Source: Batillaria attramentaria
Lineage: Eukaryota > Mollusca > Gastropoda > Batillariidae
Assembly (NCBI GenBank): GCA_018292915.2
Contig: JACVVK020000014.1
Location: forward strand, 3,282,501-3,346,500
DNA: 64,000 bases
Direction of reading: 5' to 3'
The position numbers were made by a program, and so were the translations under genes. The notes under the pieces are model-generated. The model had not been told where the DNA came from. It saw only the letters and a list, made by a program, of their open reading frames with translations, and searched no databases. Positions 12,070-22,069 of the stretch are shown piece after piece (position 1 is the first letter of the stretch; every line of letters begins with the position of its first letter).

Positions 12070-13430
12070 TCAATGTTAACCGTATGAGCAGGGTGTGAAA
12101 CACCAAGGACTCAGTTCTACGTGCAGTCAGTTTTGCCCATAGTTATTCTCTCATCAGTTTTCAAAGTTAAACTCCCAAACACCCACCCACCCTGCATTTC
12201 AATGAGTTGTTGAGTATCTACTCTTTCACTCTGCAAAGTGTTTAGGTATACTTTAAAAAATGCCGGACAGACTTATCTGTAAAAACATTCGAGTGGTTGG
12301 GAATTTTTCAGCATTTCCCTGTGTATGCTATCATACCGGCTGAGTGCCTGGCACCCGACCCGACACGACTCGAAAGTTTCAGAGCCTCATTCGGTAAAGA
12401 TTAATGAAATGGCTGATAATAAATTTTCTCGTGAAGAGAATGTTAACCTTTACCGTATGAGCGGGGTGTGAAACACCAAGGACTTCAACTGACGTGCAGT
12501 TTTGCCCATAGTAGTTATTCTCTCAACAGTTCAGTTTCAAAGTTAACTTGTCAGTGCCGGTTTCACTGAGCCGACTGACTTCGGGTGTTCCTCGAGCAGA
12601 CTGAGTTAGAACCGCAGTACAACCTAAATATGAACTCAGTATCTCACGAAACAATGGGGGAGCCGGGGTGGTCGAATGGTAGAGCGCTGGACTTCTAATG
12701 ATCGGGTCCGTGAGTTCGATCCCGGCTAGGGCCAAATATTTGTGCTGGCTTTTTCATCGTTGCCCCGTCTTTGAGATCATCCTATGTGGTGGAAAAGGAC
12801 GTTAAACCCCCAAACACCCACCCACCCTCACGAAACAATGTAATAAACAATGTCTAAAGTCGGGTCCGCCTTGAACCGGGTGACTGAAAAACATCCCGAC
12901 AATGACGTCAGTTTACGTTTTTCTTGATTGCTCTCTTATCAGTTTTTCAAACGTGTGTTTTGAGACTTCAGCTATTCCTCGAGAAGGGTTAAAACTACCG
13001 TATCACTTGAACAAGAAATCAGTATCGCAAAAAAATAATGCAATAAACAAGGTCCAAAGTCGGGACAACGCTGTTGCTGAGCGCAACGGCTACACATAGA
13101 AACATTCAGATAAGGGCGGTCTGAATTTGAGGCCTGTTTATTGCTGTGTTTATGAAAACATTTAAACTACCGTTTACTTTGCATTTCAGTGAGTTCTTGA
13201 TTATCTACCCTTTCACTCTGCAAAGTATTTAGGTATACTTTTAAAAAAACTATGATGACAGACGGAGTTATCTGTAAAAACATTCGAGTGGTTGGGAATT
13301 GTTCAGCATTTCCCTGTGTATGCTATACTGAGTGCCTGGCACTCGACCCGACACGAATCGAAAGTTTCAGAGCCTCATTCGGTAAAGATTAATGAAATGG
13401 CTGATAATAAATTTTCTCGTCAGGAAAACA
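12070..13430 (+). repeat. Diverged local direct duplications
   Basis: A block of about 245 bp at 12196-12440 recurs at 13183-13430 (shared words include CTTTCACTCTGCAAAGT and GAAAGTTTCAGAGCCTCATT). A second block of about 100 bp at 12075-12172 recurs at 12440-12546 (shared GTGTGAAACACCAAGGACT). A third pair lies at 12833 and 13029 (ATAAACAA..CCAAAGTCGGG or TAAAGTCGGG). The order suggests an ancestral unit of about 0.4-1 kb duplicated in tandem and later broken by a SINE (12657-12826). No coding potential was recognised. Confidence 0.65.
12657..12826 (+). mobile_element. tRNA-derived SINE, family B, intact
   Basis: The tRNA-like head contains an A box (TGGTCGAATGGTAGAGCG) and a B box (GAGTTCGATCC), with TTCTAATGA in the anticodon-loop position. 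The non-tRNA body contains AAATATTTGTGCTGGC and GTGGAAAAGGACGTTAAAC and ends in an ACCC-rich tail. It is flanked by a perfect 14 bp target duplication, CTCACGAAACAATG, at 12643-12656 and 12827-12840. Other copies or pieces are at 20224-20393, 24889-25019 and 33309-33494. Confidence 0.9.
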
Positions 13431-13647
13431 GCGGCCCTCGCCTTCGGCAAGCGGGAGTCCCTCTGGTTGGAACATCAGGGCGTCACCCATCCCAGGCAGG
13501 GCAGCAGCTTGAGGCCTCCCGCAGTCTACGGGAGTTAACTCCTTATTCAGACAGATCTTGACCTCCTCCATGTAGGATTTTTTTGTTTGCCTGTCGTACG
13601 TACATCTGCAACAGGAGGTGAATGGAAAAATAAAATGTCAGTATACG

Positions 13648-13744
13648 TGTTTGAGCGTGCGTGCGTGCGTGCATGCGTGTGTGCGTGTGCGTGTGTGTGT
13701 GCGTGTGTGCGTGCGTGCGTGCGTGCGCAGTGTGTGTGCGCACA

Positions 13745-13828
<84 letters not shown>

Positions 13829-13836
13829 CAGAGAGG
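13648..13836. repeat. Compound (GT)n/(CGTG)n/(GA)n microsatellite
   Basis: GCGT and GTGT units are followed by about 35 GT units and a short GA run. Long frames on both strands here encode only repeated Val-Cys or His-Thr. Confidence 0.95.
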
Positions 13837-13956
13837 GGCAGACAGACAAACAGAGACAGAAAGTGCTCAGTCACAGTGCCTCCCATTCCTGTTTCTGTTT
13901 CTCCTACCACTGTGCGCATCGAGTGCGCGCATAAACATTCATTTAGGCACGCATTC

Positions 13957-14191
13957 AGATTTGATGCAGCCAGCGACTTTACAGCGGTTCGTGGGTGCAT
14001 TTCGCCGGCCCTCGCTTGTTTTGTAAGAAATGATTACAAACAACAAACAAACGAACAAAAGTGGAGTGTTGTGCTAAAGAGACAGTCGCTTGTAGAGAGC
14101 AGTTTAAACAAATTAAAAAATTATATAAAGAAAACAAGCGAAGGGGAATGCACTCACAAACCGCTGTAAAGTCGCTGGCTGCATCAAATCT
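13957..14191. repeat. Perfect 33 bp inverted repeat around a 170 bp loop
   Basis: 13957-13989 is the exact reverse complement of 14159-14191 (core GATGCAGCCAGCGACTTTAC). The loop is AT-rich with no recognised feature. The right arm touches the direct repeat that flanks the RNase T2 exon. Confidence 0.85.
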
Positions 14192-14196
14192 AAATC

Positions 14197-14334
14197 TTAT
14201 ACATTATATGTGAACAGCAGCAATTTTGATTCGAGCTTTTTTTTTTTTCTTTTTTTTTTGGGGGGGGGGGGGGGTAAATTTCTTGAGCAGTGCAAGTCAT
14301 TAGCTGTTGAAGTCTTAATCCAACATGGCATTAA
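14197..14334. repeat. Direct repeat, left copy, beside RNase T2 exon
   Basis: About 138 bp, repeated in the same orientation at 15012-15140. Shared words include TGTGAACAGCAGCAATTTTG and GCAGTGCAAGTCATTAGCTG, separated by a variable T/G homopolymer. Together the pair brackets the exon at 14375-14946. Confidence 0.85.
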
Positions 14335-14374
14335 TAAAAGGAAAAAATTGCATATAATGTGTACAAAATCGTAC

Positions 14375-14946
14375 GTGATCTGTGGAATGACTCCGAGGCC
14401 GTTCTTCAGGGTCTTCAGGATGTAGTCAAAGGTGAAAGGGTCATCTCTCGGTTTCAGGAGCTTCTGCAGATCAAAGCGGCGATGGAGAGCGAGGGTAGCG
14501 TTGAAGTAATGGAACTCGTCCCGCAACGGATGCAGTGACGTGGCGCACGTGCCATGCTTCTCCCACTCGTGCCTCCACGCGACCTTCGGCCGCTTGGTGA
14601 AACTCTCAGCCGGCCACTCGCTCTCCAGCTCATCGTGCAGAGACTCGATCTCCTGTTTGCTGAATTTCCAGGACGGCTGGCAGTCTTTGGGGTTAGGCTT
14701 CCTGGGGTTGGAGTTGGAGGGCCAGAGTCCGTGAATGATCCAGGACTTGATGTTGCTCGGGATGCGGCATCCAGGCTTGCCGTCCTTGACGCACACAGCC
14801 GGCGGCCAGGCTCGCACGAGGTCCAGGATATCGAAAGGTTGCGGGGCTGACTGTGCTTTACCTCCCTGTGATGTGCCTCCTGGGGCCGGCGTCTCCGCGG
14901 AATGACAGTGTCCGACCAGAACCGATGCTGCGAGCATCGCCAACAT
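14375..14946 (-). CDS. Secreted RNase T2, first coding exon (partial gene)
   Basis: Endoribonuclease of the RNase T2 family, which cleaves single-stranded RNA in the secretory, lysosomal or extracellular compartment. The 190 codons visible start with a short signal peptide (MLAMLAASVLVGHCHSA). Both catalytic boxes of the family are present: CAS I (SWIIHGLWPSN) and CAS II (WRHEWEKHGTC), with their histidines and glutamate intact. The exon begins just after a good acceptor (TTTCCTCAG before AAAATG), implying an upstream 5' UTR exon. It ends at a plausible donor (ATCAC/GTACGA) after VIPQIT, which matches the VIPKI.C position in animal RNase T2. The frame beyond the donor degenerates. The remaining C-terminal part, about 40-50 residues in the family, is not visible on the minus strand to the left, so the gene is incomplete or its last exon is diverged. 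The exon lies between two direct repeats. Confidence 0.85.
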
Positions 14947-15011
14947 TTTCTGAGGAAACAGACCACAGGAATAAAATATTACTTTGGTTCTGACTGTGAA
15001 TCAATAAAACT

Positions 15012-15140
15012 CATTATACATAATATGTGAACAGCAGCAATTTTGATTCGAGCTTTTTTTTTTTTTCTTTTTCTTTTTTGTTCATTTCTTTAGCAGTGCA
15101 AGTCATTAGCTGTTTAAGTCTTAATCCAACATGACATTAA
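15012..15140. repeat. Direct repeat, right copy, beside RNase T2 exon
   Basis: Partner of 14197-14334. Same orientation, with only small differences outside the homopolymer. Confidence 0.85.
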
Positions 15141-15287
15141 TTTAATTTATTGCATTGTCATGATTACGTTTTCAGCAGACATTAGATTTCCCATGAGGGG
15201 TTAATAAAATATTCTTGAATTTGTGTGTGTGTGTGTGTGTGTGTGTGCCAGTGTGTGTGTGCCAGTGTGTGTGTGTGCCAGTGTGTG

Positions 15288-15727
15288 TGGAATCCACGAA
15301 GAGCTCGAAGGCTGGGGCAATTTTTTTTTTTTAAATTATGCATGGTGATGGAGAAGAGGATGATGGTGAGATGATGTCATGGAGGTCCGTATGGTTTGGG
15401 ACAGCGGGACAGGGCCGCATGCCACGCTTCCTGTCATAAGAATATTCCGGCATTAACCAGGTCCGGGAACTAAGGCACCGGCGGTGCCGGCCGTGTAATC
15501 ATCCACACCATAAGACGTGTCATACCAAGGGAAGCGCCTCAAAGTCGCACCCGTGAAGTGGGTGAATCTCGGCTGTGTGGCAACAGCCTCCCGACTGGGC
15601 CCATAGCACAGCTGCTCTGGGTAGGAGCCGACCTAAGTAGGAAAAATCCCGCTTGCCTCGGCTGGGACTCGAACCCGGGTCTCCCGGTCCATGGTCCGAA
15701 GTGCTAACCACTACACTACGAGGGCCT
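15288..15727 (-). mobile_element. SINE family A, 3'-truncated copy
   Basis: Reverse-strand copy of the element described at 15891-16401. The tRNA-like head is at the right end (B box complement GGACTCGAACCC, A box complement GTGCTAACCACTACACTACG). The far 3' end is missing beyond the GGCAATTTT/poly-A piece and abuts a GT microsatellite (15221-15288). Confidence 0.85.
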
Positions 15728-15890
15728 ATTGAATCGTTATCTCGTAAACCGACTGATTAATTACAAGGAACAGCAGTCACCCGCGTTTCTGAAACAGGAA
15801 AACTTTTAAAAATCTTTCCTCGTGTGGTGGCAACAGTTGAAACTGGTAGCAAACGCCATTGTTTCCAATTGTTTAAAGTCTCAATACGCT

Positions 15891-16401
15891 ACCGGCCCCC
15901 GTAGTGTAGTGGTTAGCACTTCGGACCATGGACCGGGAGACCCAGGTTCGAATCCCAGCCGAGGCAAGCGGGATTTTTCCTACCTAGGTCGGCTCCTACC
16001 CAGAGCGGGTGTGCTATGGGCCCGATGGGGAGGCTGTTGCCACACAGCCGACGGAGTTTCACCCACTTCACGGGCGCGACTTTGGGGGTGCTTCCCTTGG
16101 TCTGACACGTATGATGATGTGGATGATTACACGGCCGGCACCGCAGGTGCCGTATAGTTCCCGGGCCTGGTTAATGCCGGGATATTTATGACAGGAAGCG
16201 TGGAATGCGGCCCTGTCCCGCAGTCCCAAACCACACGGACCTCCATAGCATCATCTTACCATCATCCTCATCTCCATCATCATGCATAATAAAAAAAAAA
16301 ATTGCCCCAGCTTCCGATCCCTCCGTGGGTTCCACCCATGACCTGGGAGGAACACCACTGGAACCGGCAAAAGGAGTTGGGGGCAGCAAAAAAAAAAAAA
16401 A
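15891..16401 (+). mobile_element. SINE family A, full-length reference copy
   Basis: A 511 bp tRNA-derived retroposon. The head starts ACCGGCCCCCGTAGTG, with A box TAGTGGTTAGCAC and B box GGTTCGAATCC. The body starts GCAAGCGGGATTTTTCC. The middle carries GTGGATGATTACACGGCCGG and ATATTTATGACAGGAAGCG, and the tail is poly-A. It is flanked by a 16 bp target duplication with one mismatch: AAAGTCTCAATACGCT at 15875-15890 and AAAGTCTCAATATGCT at 16402-16417. The body is unusually long for a SINE. It has no open frame of its own and depends on a LINE for mobility. Confidence 0.92.
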
Positions 16402-16926
16402 AAAGTCTCAATATGCTTGTATGGAATACTCATCAACCTTATGGAATACGCTTCATCAAATGCGTTTACACCGTGCATCAGAAACAACCACTTGTGCCGA
16501 AATATAACATAGACCAAAGCGATTTCTGGCAAGGGTTTGCTTTCTAGTGGTCGCTGGCTGGCTGGTCTATTTACAGAAACATTCATTGCCGTATTCGGTA
16601 TTGATACGAGAAAAGCAACGGCATGTTCAAAGACATCCGCCACTCCAGAATTTTCTCCAGTATTTCTCTAGTCGCAAAGCTAAGAAAACAGTCACAGTGG
16701 CAAAACGGAGCATAGCCTCATTCAGCACTGAAACAGCCGCAGAGCATCGTAATTGATATTAATTTTTCTTATCTCTATTCAACTTGCATACTGTTATTTT
16801 AAGCTGGTAGGCTAGTTACCGGTTCACGCGCTGGACATGCGAAGTTCAGAAATTGTAATGTCACCCTCTCCTTGAAAATGTGGCGACGTGTTTTTACGTG
16901 TCTGATCACATGTTACTGGTTGAACA

Positions 16927-17219
16927 GGGCCCGTATGTAATAGTCGAGGTTGGGGCTTTTAGCCCCGGGTTAGGGTCTAACCTCGAACTAAACTAGCTCT
17001 AGGGTTAAATTTTCTGGTTTTTCTGTTTTAAATCAGGAAGCGGGCCCATTCCAGGAAGATGCCTGAGACGTTACAGAAGGATTTTTTCCTTCCTTTCTTC
17101 GCTTCCTTTTTTTTTTTTTTTTTTTTGGGGGGGGGGGGGGATTTGCTTTTGGGTTTCTTTTGTCCCAGTCTGGGTTAGGCCCGTAGCCGTGGGTTAAATT
17201 AACCTCGACATACGAGCCC
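16927..17219 (+). mobile_element. ~290 bp terminal-inverted-repeat element, copy 1
   Basis: Begins GGGCCCGTATGTAATAGTCG and ends TCGACATACGAGCCC, imperfect inverted ends. Inside are AACCTCGAACTAAACTAGC, a T/G homopolymer and CCGTAGCCGTGGGTTAA. The same sequence occurs reversed at 18016-18297. Non-coding, and the superfamily is unknown to me. Confidence 0.75.
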
Positions 17220-17359
17220 AGGTCAGTACAATGACTTCAGTACAGTAGTTTTAGGAAGTAATACGTCATTGCTGGACTCGATGTCACTCATTGGTGAAAT
17301 TCTTTTTGGCTTGGCCATTGTGTTCATCCATTTTGTTAGTGTTGTGTTCGGGTTTTTGT

Positions 17360-17640
17360 TTGTTTCTTTCTTTCTCTCTCTCTCTCTCTTTTTTTATTTT
17401 TAGTCTGCTTTGATAGTGTTGGGGTTTGTTTGTCTGTTTGTTTGTTTATCTGTCTGTCTGTCTGTCTGTCCGCCTGTTTGCCTGCCTGTCTATTTGCCTG
17501 TCTGGCTGTGTGTCTGGTTATCTGTCTGTCGATCTGTTTGACTGTTTGTGTCTTTGCTTTGTTTTGCTATGTTTGCTTGTTTGTTTTTTATTTTGTTTTT
17601 GTTTTGTTTTGTTTGTTTGTTCGTTTGCTATTGTCGCTGA
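17360..17640. repeat. T-rich low-complexity tract with (TGTC)n
   Basis: Imperfect TGTT/TGTC/TTTG units. Open frames here are artefacts. Confidence 0.8.
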
Positions 17641-18015
17641 ATACGAGATAGTGTGATATCGTGATGCAAACGCATGAATTCCGGCACTTGATGATCATTA
17701 CGCTCATCTGTCGGTTAGTCCGAGTGATCCAGTCAGCACATTGTTCACGTAGACACTTTACCAGTCAACCTGCCAGTCAATCAGGAATGTACACGGGCCG
17801 GTCAAAAGCTGGACTATTTCATTACCCACATTACCCGATAAATTACATTACAAAACGCCATAATCAAAAGAAGACTACCAGTTCAGGCCAGGTACGGTAT
17901 AGGGACTAAACCGAAAAATCCACCTCAGCCGTGAGGAAGCCTGTGCACCGTCTCTAACCAGTCGGTTTATTCGCAAGACTGAGGTACTCAGTTCAAGTTA
18001 TCACTTTCGAATCCA

Positions 18016-18297
18016 GGGCCCGTATGTAAAACTCGAGGTTAACTTAACCCACGGCTACGGGCCTAACCCAGACTAGGACAAAAGAAACCCCAAAACAAAA
18101 TTAAATTTAAAAAAAGGAAGAGAAGAAAGAAAGACAAAAATCCTTCTATAATGGCACATGCACCTTGCTGGAATGGACCCGCTTCCTGATTTAAAACAAA
18201 AAACAACAGAAAATTTAACCCTAGAGCTAGTTTAGTTCGAGGTTAGACTCTAAGCCGGGGCTAAACTCCCTAACCCCCGAATTTTACATGCGAGCCC
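18016..18297 (-). mobile_element. ~290 bp terminal-inverted-repeat element, copy 2 (opposite orientation)
   Basis: Reverse-orientation copy of 16927-17219. Its left end GGGCCCGTATGTAAAACTCG and right end TTACATGCGAGCCC again form inverted termini. Copies 1 and 2 face each other across about 0.8 kb. Confidence 0.75.
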
Positions 18298-18571
18298 AGG
18301 CATGGCCAAATGTTTGTGCAGATTTTTTCCCCCAGTGTTTCCCGTCGTTGAAAACACCTTTTGCTGTAACGATAAAAGAGATTACATCACAGGCACAAAG
18401 CGCCGAGCGTGCGGCGAAACTGAAAGTCAGTCGCTGGTTTTTTTTTTTTTCACACCGGCAATACAGGTAGCAGTGTGCATTGAACCTGACAGTTCCATTG
18501 AAACCGAAACGTGGACTGATCTCTTTCGGGAGGGCCATTATAAGTTCGTGGTACTGCCGGAGCCGGCAAAA

Positions 18572-18630
18572 CCGAGCGGTGGAGCGTTGGACTTTCAGTG
18601 CTCGGGTCGACTGAATCCCGGCTGGGGCCA
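18572..18630 (+). mobile_element. SINE family B tRNA-like head only
   Basis: About 60 bp resembles the head of the family B SINE (GAGCGTTGGACTTTCA and GAATCCCGGCTGGGGCC) without the body. Too degenerate to be a tRNA gene. Confidence 0.45.
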
Positions 18631-18938
18631 ATTAAACTGGCTAATTCCATTTTGCTGAGCTTAACTTATTTTATTTTAACAGTTTCGCTCGTGAGTGCGC
18701 CTGTACGCTCGAAATATTCTATCTTGGTGAAAAGTACAGCTCTTAATGCGGCACAGTGTTGTTTACACGTAGTTAAGCAAGCGATCGAACGTTCAAATCC
18801 CATGACTGTTATTACAATGACGTGACAGCTGGAGCGCCCAGTGTGGTCGCCTCGTCATCGAGTACACATCTGTTGGCTCAGTGCCATCATTACGGACGCT
18901 GTCACTGTGCAGGTGTCTAAGTGGTGTGATGATAGATA

Positions 18939-20159
18939 CAGTGGACGCCGGATATAAGCAACTCGGATATAAGAAAACTCGGTTATTGCCAACGAATTTT
19001 TTTCCCCCGGCCAAACTCTTCTTTATTATGTATTACAAAAACTCGGATACAAGAAACTCGCTTATAAGAAAACTCGGTTTTAGGAAAGCAAATTTCTTGT
19101 CCCGCTTGATACAAAAACTCGGATATAAGAAACCGAAAGTACATTTCCAAGAAAATTTCACTCATTGTAAGAAACCGAAAGTACATTTCCAAGAAAATTT
19201 CACTCATTCTAAGAAAACAGGTCAGGTCTGACGTCACTTAGGACAGGCACATGATGGCGCATGATTTCCTTTTCTTGAATTGGTTCTTTACCATTGTGTT
19301 CCGTGCAAAATTAAATGTTGGCAAGAAGAAAAAATACGAGATGCATTTTTGTTGTTCTATTGTTACATGTTGTTTTTATTATTATTTTGTTTTTTTGCCT
19401 GATTGGGAGCTCACTCTCTCTCTCTCTCTGTATGTCTGTCTCTGTCTACAGGGCTCGCGTTAAGGAGAATAAAACTATCAGTATTAGACTAACTGTTCAT
19501 CAATTCCTTTCTTTGACAATATACGTGGTCCATCTTTCCTCCATCCCCCTTCCCCCTCCCAACAGAAAAAAAGCTAATTTGCAGCTTTTTTTCAGCCAAA
19601 TTAAACACGGAAAGCATCGCATATCATACTCTAATGGGACGAGTGTTTTATAGATCAAAAGTTGATACATAATGCACTTTTAATATATCCTATAAATACA
19701 AGGGAATTCTCTCTCTCTCTCTCTCTCTCTCCCCCCTTAGTTCTTTTTTGTTTGGTTGGTTGGTTGGTTGGTTGGTTTGGTTGGGTTTTTTTTTCTTTTT
19801 GTTTTGTTTTTTCTTACCACATGACCGCCAGCGCTACAGTTGGGAAGCAAAAACAGTATTTTCATGTTCAAACAAAAAAATCTGACATTGAAGGACACAA
19901 GCGCACTGGTGTATATTAACTCTACACATATATATTCTGTGCAGGTCTTTAAGAGAAACCAGATATTTCTTAATTTAATGCAAAACATACACGAACTGAG
20001 AAAAAAGAAATGTTTTAAACCTTTTTTTCACTGAACTCGGTTATAAGAAATATTTTTCAAAATACTTTCTTATATCCGACTTTCAGATATAAGAAAACTC
20101 GGATATAAGAAACCAAAAAAATTCACCCCCCTCGAGTTTCTTATAACCGGCGTATACTG
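18939..20159. mobile_element. Non-autonomous pogo/Tigger-type DNA transposon
   Basis: 1,221 bp bounded by inverted ends CAGTGGACGCCGGATATAAG (left) and the complement-like CTTATAACCGGCGTATACTG (right), flanked by TA on both sides (18937-18938 and 20160-20161), the target of Tc1/mariner-superfamily elements. Subterminal tandem motifs of the type ACTCGGATATAAGAAA occur repeatedly at both ends, as in Tigger-like elements. A 38 bp direct repeat inside (about 19121 and 19159) carries TACATTTCCAAGAAAATTTC. No transposase frame remains; the central part is AT-rich filler. Confidence 0.85.
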
Positions 20160-20223
20160 TACCACGAAAACTGACAGCTCAGAACGACATGTGAGCATAA
20201 AAATGGTAGTATTAGCCTCTTTA

Positions 20224-20393
20224 AATATTTGCGCTGGCCTTTTTGTCGCTGCCCCGTCTCCTATGTGGTGGAAAAGGACGTTAAACCCCCCAAACACCCA
20301 CCTACCCACCCACCCTCGCTGCCCCGTCTTTGATATGACCCATATGTGGTGGAAAAATGACATAAAACTCTCAAACACCCACCCACCCACCTA
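20224..20393 (+). mobile_element. SINE family B body, tandemly doubled
   Basis: The 3' half of the family B SINE (ATATTTGCGCTGGCC and GTGGTGGAAAAGGACGTTAA) is followed at once by a second, partial copy of the same body (GCCCCGTCTTTGATATGACC and GTGGTGGAAAAATGACAT). There is no tRNA head. Confidence 0.7.
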
Positions 20394-20736
20394 ATGCTGC
20401 ATTTTCAGTCTCATATTTTCCTTAGCTCAGTATTCAATTTCACATGTCGCCATGAAAATCCACTTGTCCCCGATACATGTGCACCGGAATTTCAAGTACT
20501 GGGGTCAGACAGCGACTGATAACGTTGAAGCCTTTCTCGTCCGTCCCGGGCACGGAAGCAGCATGAGTGAGTACCAGAGTGCCACACAGTGCAGAACTAG
20601 TGTGTGTTTCTGTGTACACGTACGACCGCAAGACGAGCATTTTCGTTGTTGTTATTCAGTATTGTTGTTGAAATCAATTCAATGGTTTTATTTCAGTGTT
20701 CAGACCATAGCCCATGACAAAGAGCTGAAACAGCAG

Positions 20737-20830
20737 ATTAACTCTTTGACGACGGAGCGCAATTTCTGACACACGATTTCCTATAGGAAATCGTGTGTCA
20801 GAAATTGCGCTTCGTCGTCAAAGAGTTAAT
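20737..20830. repeat. 94 bp near-perfect palindrome
   Basis: Two 47 bp arms meet with no spacer at CCTATAGG. I find a single mismatched pair, near 20753. The outer end reads ATTAACTCTTTGACGACG. It would fold into a complete cruciform or RNA hairpin. There is no coding content. Confidence 0.9.
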
Positions 20831-21189
20831 CGCCTTGAAGGAGGTAATCTTTACCATTTCCAGTGCTCACAGGCGGTCGTCATTTCTGAGCTGTTTTCGT
20901 GGTGTCTATCATCACACCACTTAGACCGACACCTGGACAGTAACAGCGTCTCTAATGCTGGCACTAAGTCAACAATAACGTACTCGGTGACATGGCGGCG
21001 ACAATGAGCGCTCCAGTAGTGTAACAACAGTCCGCGCAGAATTTGAAATTTCACGTCGACCGGCCGCGGCTCGCGCAATGTGTAGACAACATTGTATCGC
21101 ATTAAGAGCTATACTGATCATCAAGACAGAATGCTTCGAGCGTACAGGCGCACTCACGGCCTGGCGCGAAACTGTGTTCCAAAACAGCA

Positions 21190-21262
21190 ACTTGATCAAT
21201 CAATCAATCAATCAATCAATATCTATCTATCTATCAATCAATCAATCAATCAATCAATCAGG
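21190..21262. repeat. (ATCA)n/(ATCT)n tetranucleotide repeat
   Basis: ATCA units are interrupted by a short CTAT run in the middle. Confidence 0.9.
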
Positions 21263-21599
21263 ACTCACATCACAAATCAGATGCTTTGTGCATAACTTCG
21301 ACGAGAACGGTGCAGATGGCCATGCACACACGTACGAGTCTAAATGAAGGATCACTTACTTTCGACAGCATCTTGGTTCCCACTGGCTCGACTGTGCCCC
21401 AGCGCTTCAAGTCAGTGAATGAGTTGTCAACAAAATGCAACTTGAGGAAGCCAGTATTGCACGTGACCCAGCAACCACGTGACCAGGCTCTATGCAGCAC
21501 GGAACACTCCATTGTTGTGGCTGAGCTGTTGTGCTGCTGTGTATGCCGCAGTGCCCTGTCTGTCTCTATCCTCTCCTATAATTATATTTGCATTTCAGG

Positions 21600-21955
21600 T
21601 TAACCTGGGATTTCCCGATCTGGCTTACGCCGCGTAGTCCTGGGCACAGGCGCTCGAAGCCAAGAAGAAGAAAAGCTATGGAGCCGTAGAAGTCGCCATA
21701 TAGAGAGGGGACAACCTAACGAAAGCGATACCTTTTAGAGTTTTTCGGCTGTTAATCCATTTTGTATTTATGTGTTTGTATATTTCAGTTTTTATGTTTA
21801 GGGAGTGCGTGAATGTGTGTGCGCATCAGAGTGAGTGGGTGTTTGTGGGAACGTAATAATTTTTTTTTAATCAAAGGAGGAGCAGGCATTGCAATTTCCC
21901 TCTTATGGTATTGAATAAAATATCTTATGTCTTATGTCTTATATCCTTGCACCTC
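21600..21955 (+). mobile_element. Non-LTR retrotransposon (LINE) 3' end
   Basis: Ends with GCAATTTCCCTCTTATGG, then TTGAATAAAATATCTTATG, then short TCTTATG repeats, the classic LINE tail pattern. The upstream 250 bp contains lysine/arginine-rich, frame-broken sequence. A 5'-truncated, inactive copy. Confidence 0.6.
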
Positions 21956-21996
21956 TAGCTACAGCGTTACTGCTACTAAAATTGTACTAGTAGATG

Positions 21997-21999
21997 AAG

Positions 22000-22068
<69 letters not shown>
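21997..22068. repeat. (CA)n microsatellite
   Basis: About 34 uninterrupted CA units. Confidence 0.95.

Positions 22069-22069
<1 letters not shown>

Noticed and set aside
12657..12735. Functional tRNA gene
   Set aside because: The A and B boxes belong to a SINE head followed by a SINE body and flanked by a target duplication. The same reasoning rejects tRNA calls at 15891, 26051, 41343, 42925, 49198 and 33440.
14197..14374. Continuation of the RNase T2 reading frame past VIPQIT
   Set aside because: The sequence becomes a homopolymer and flanking repeat and no longer matches the family; a donor sits at the point of divergence.
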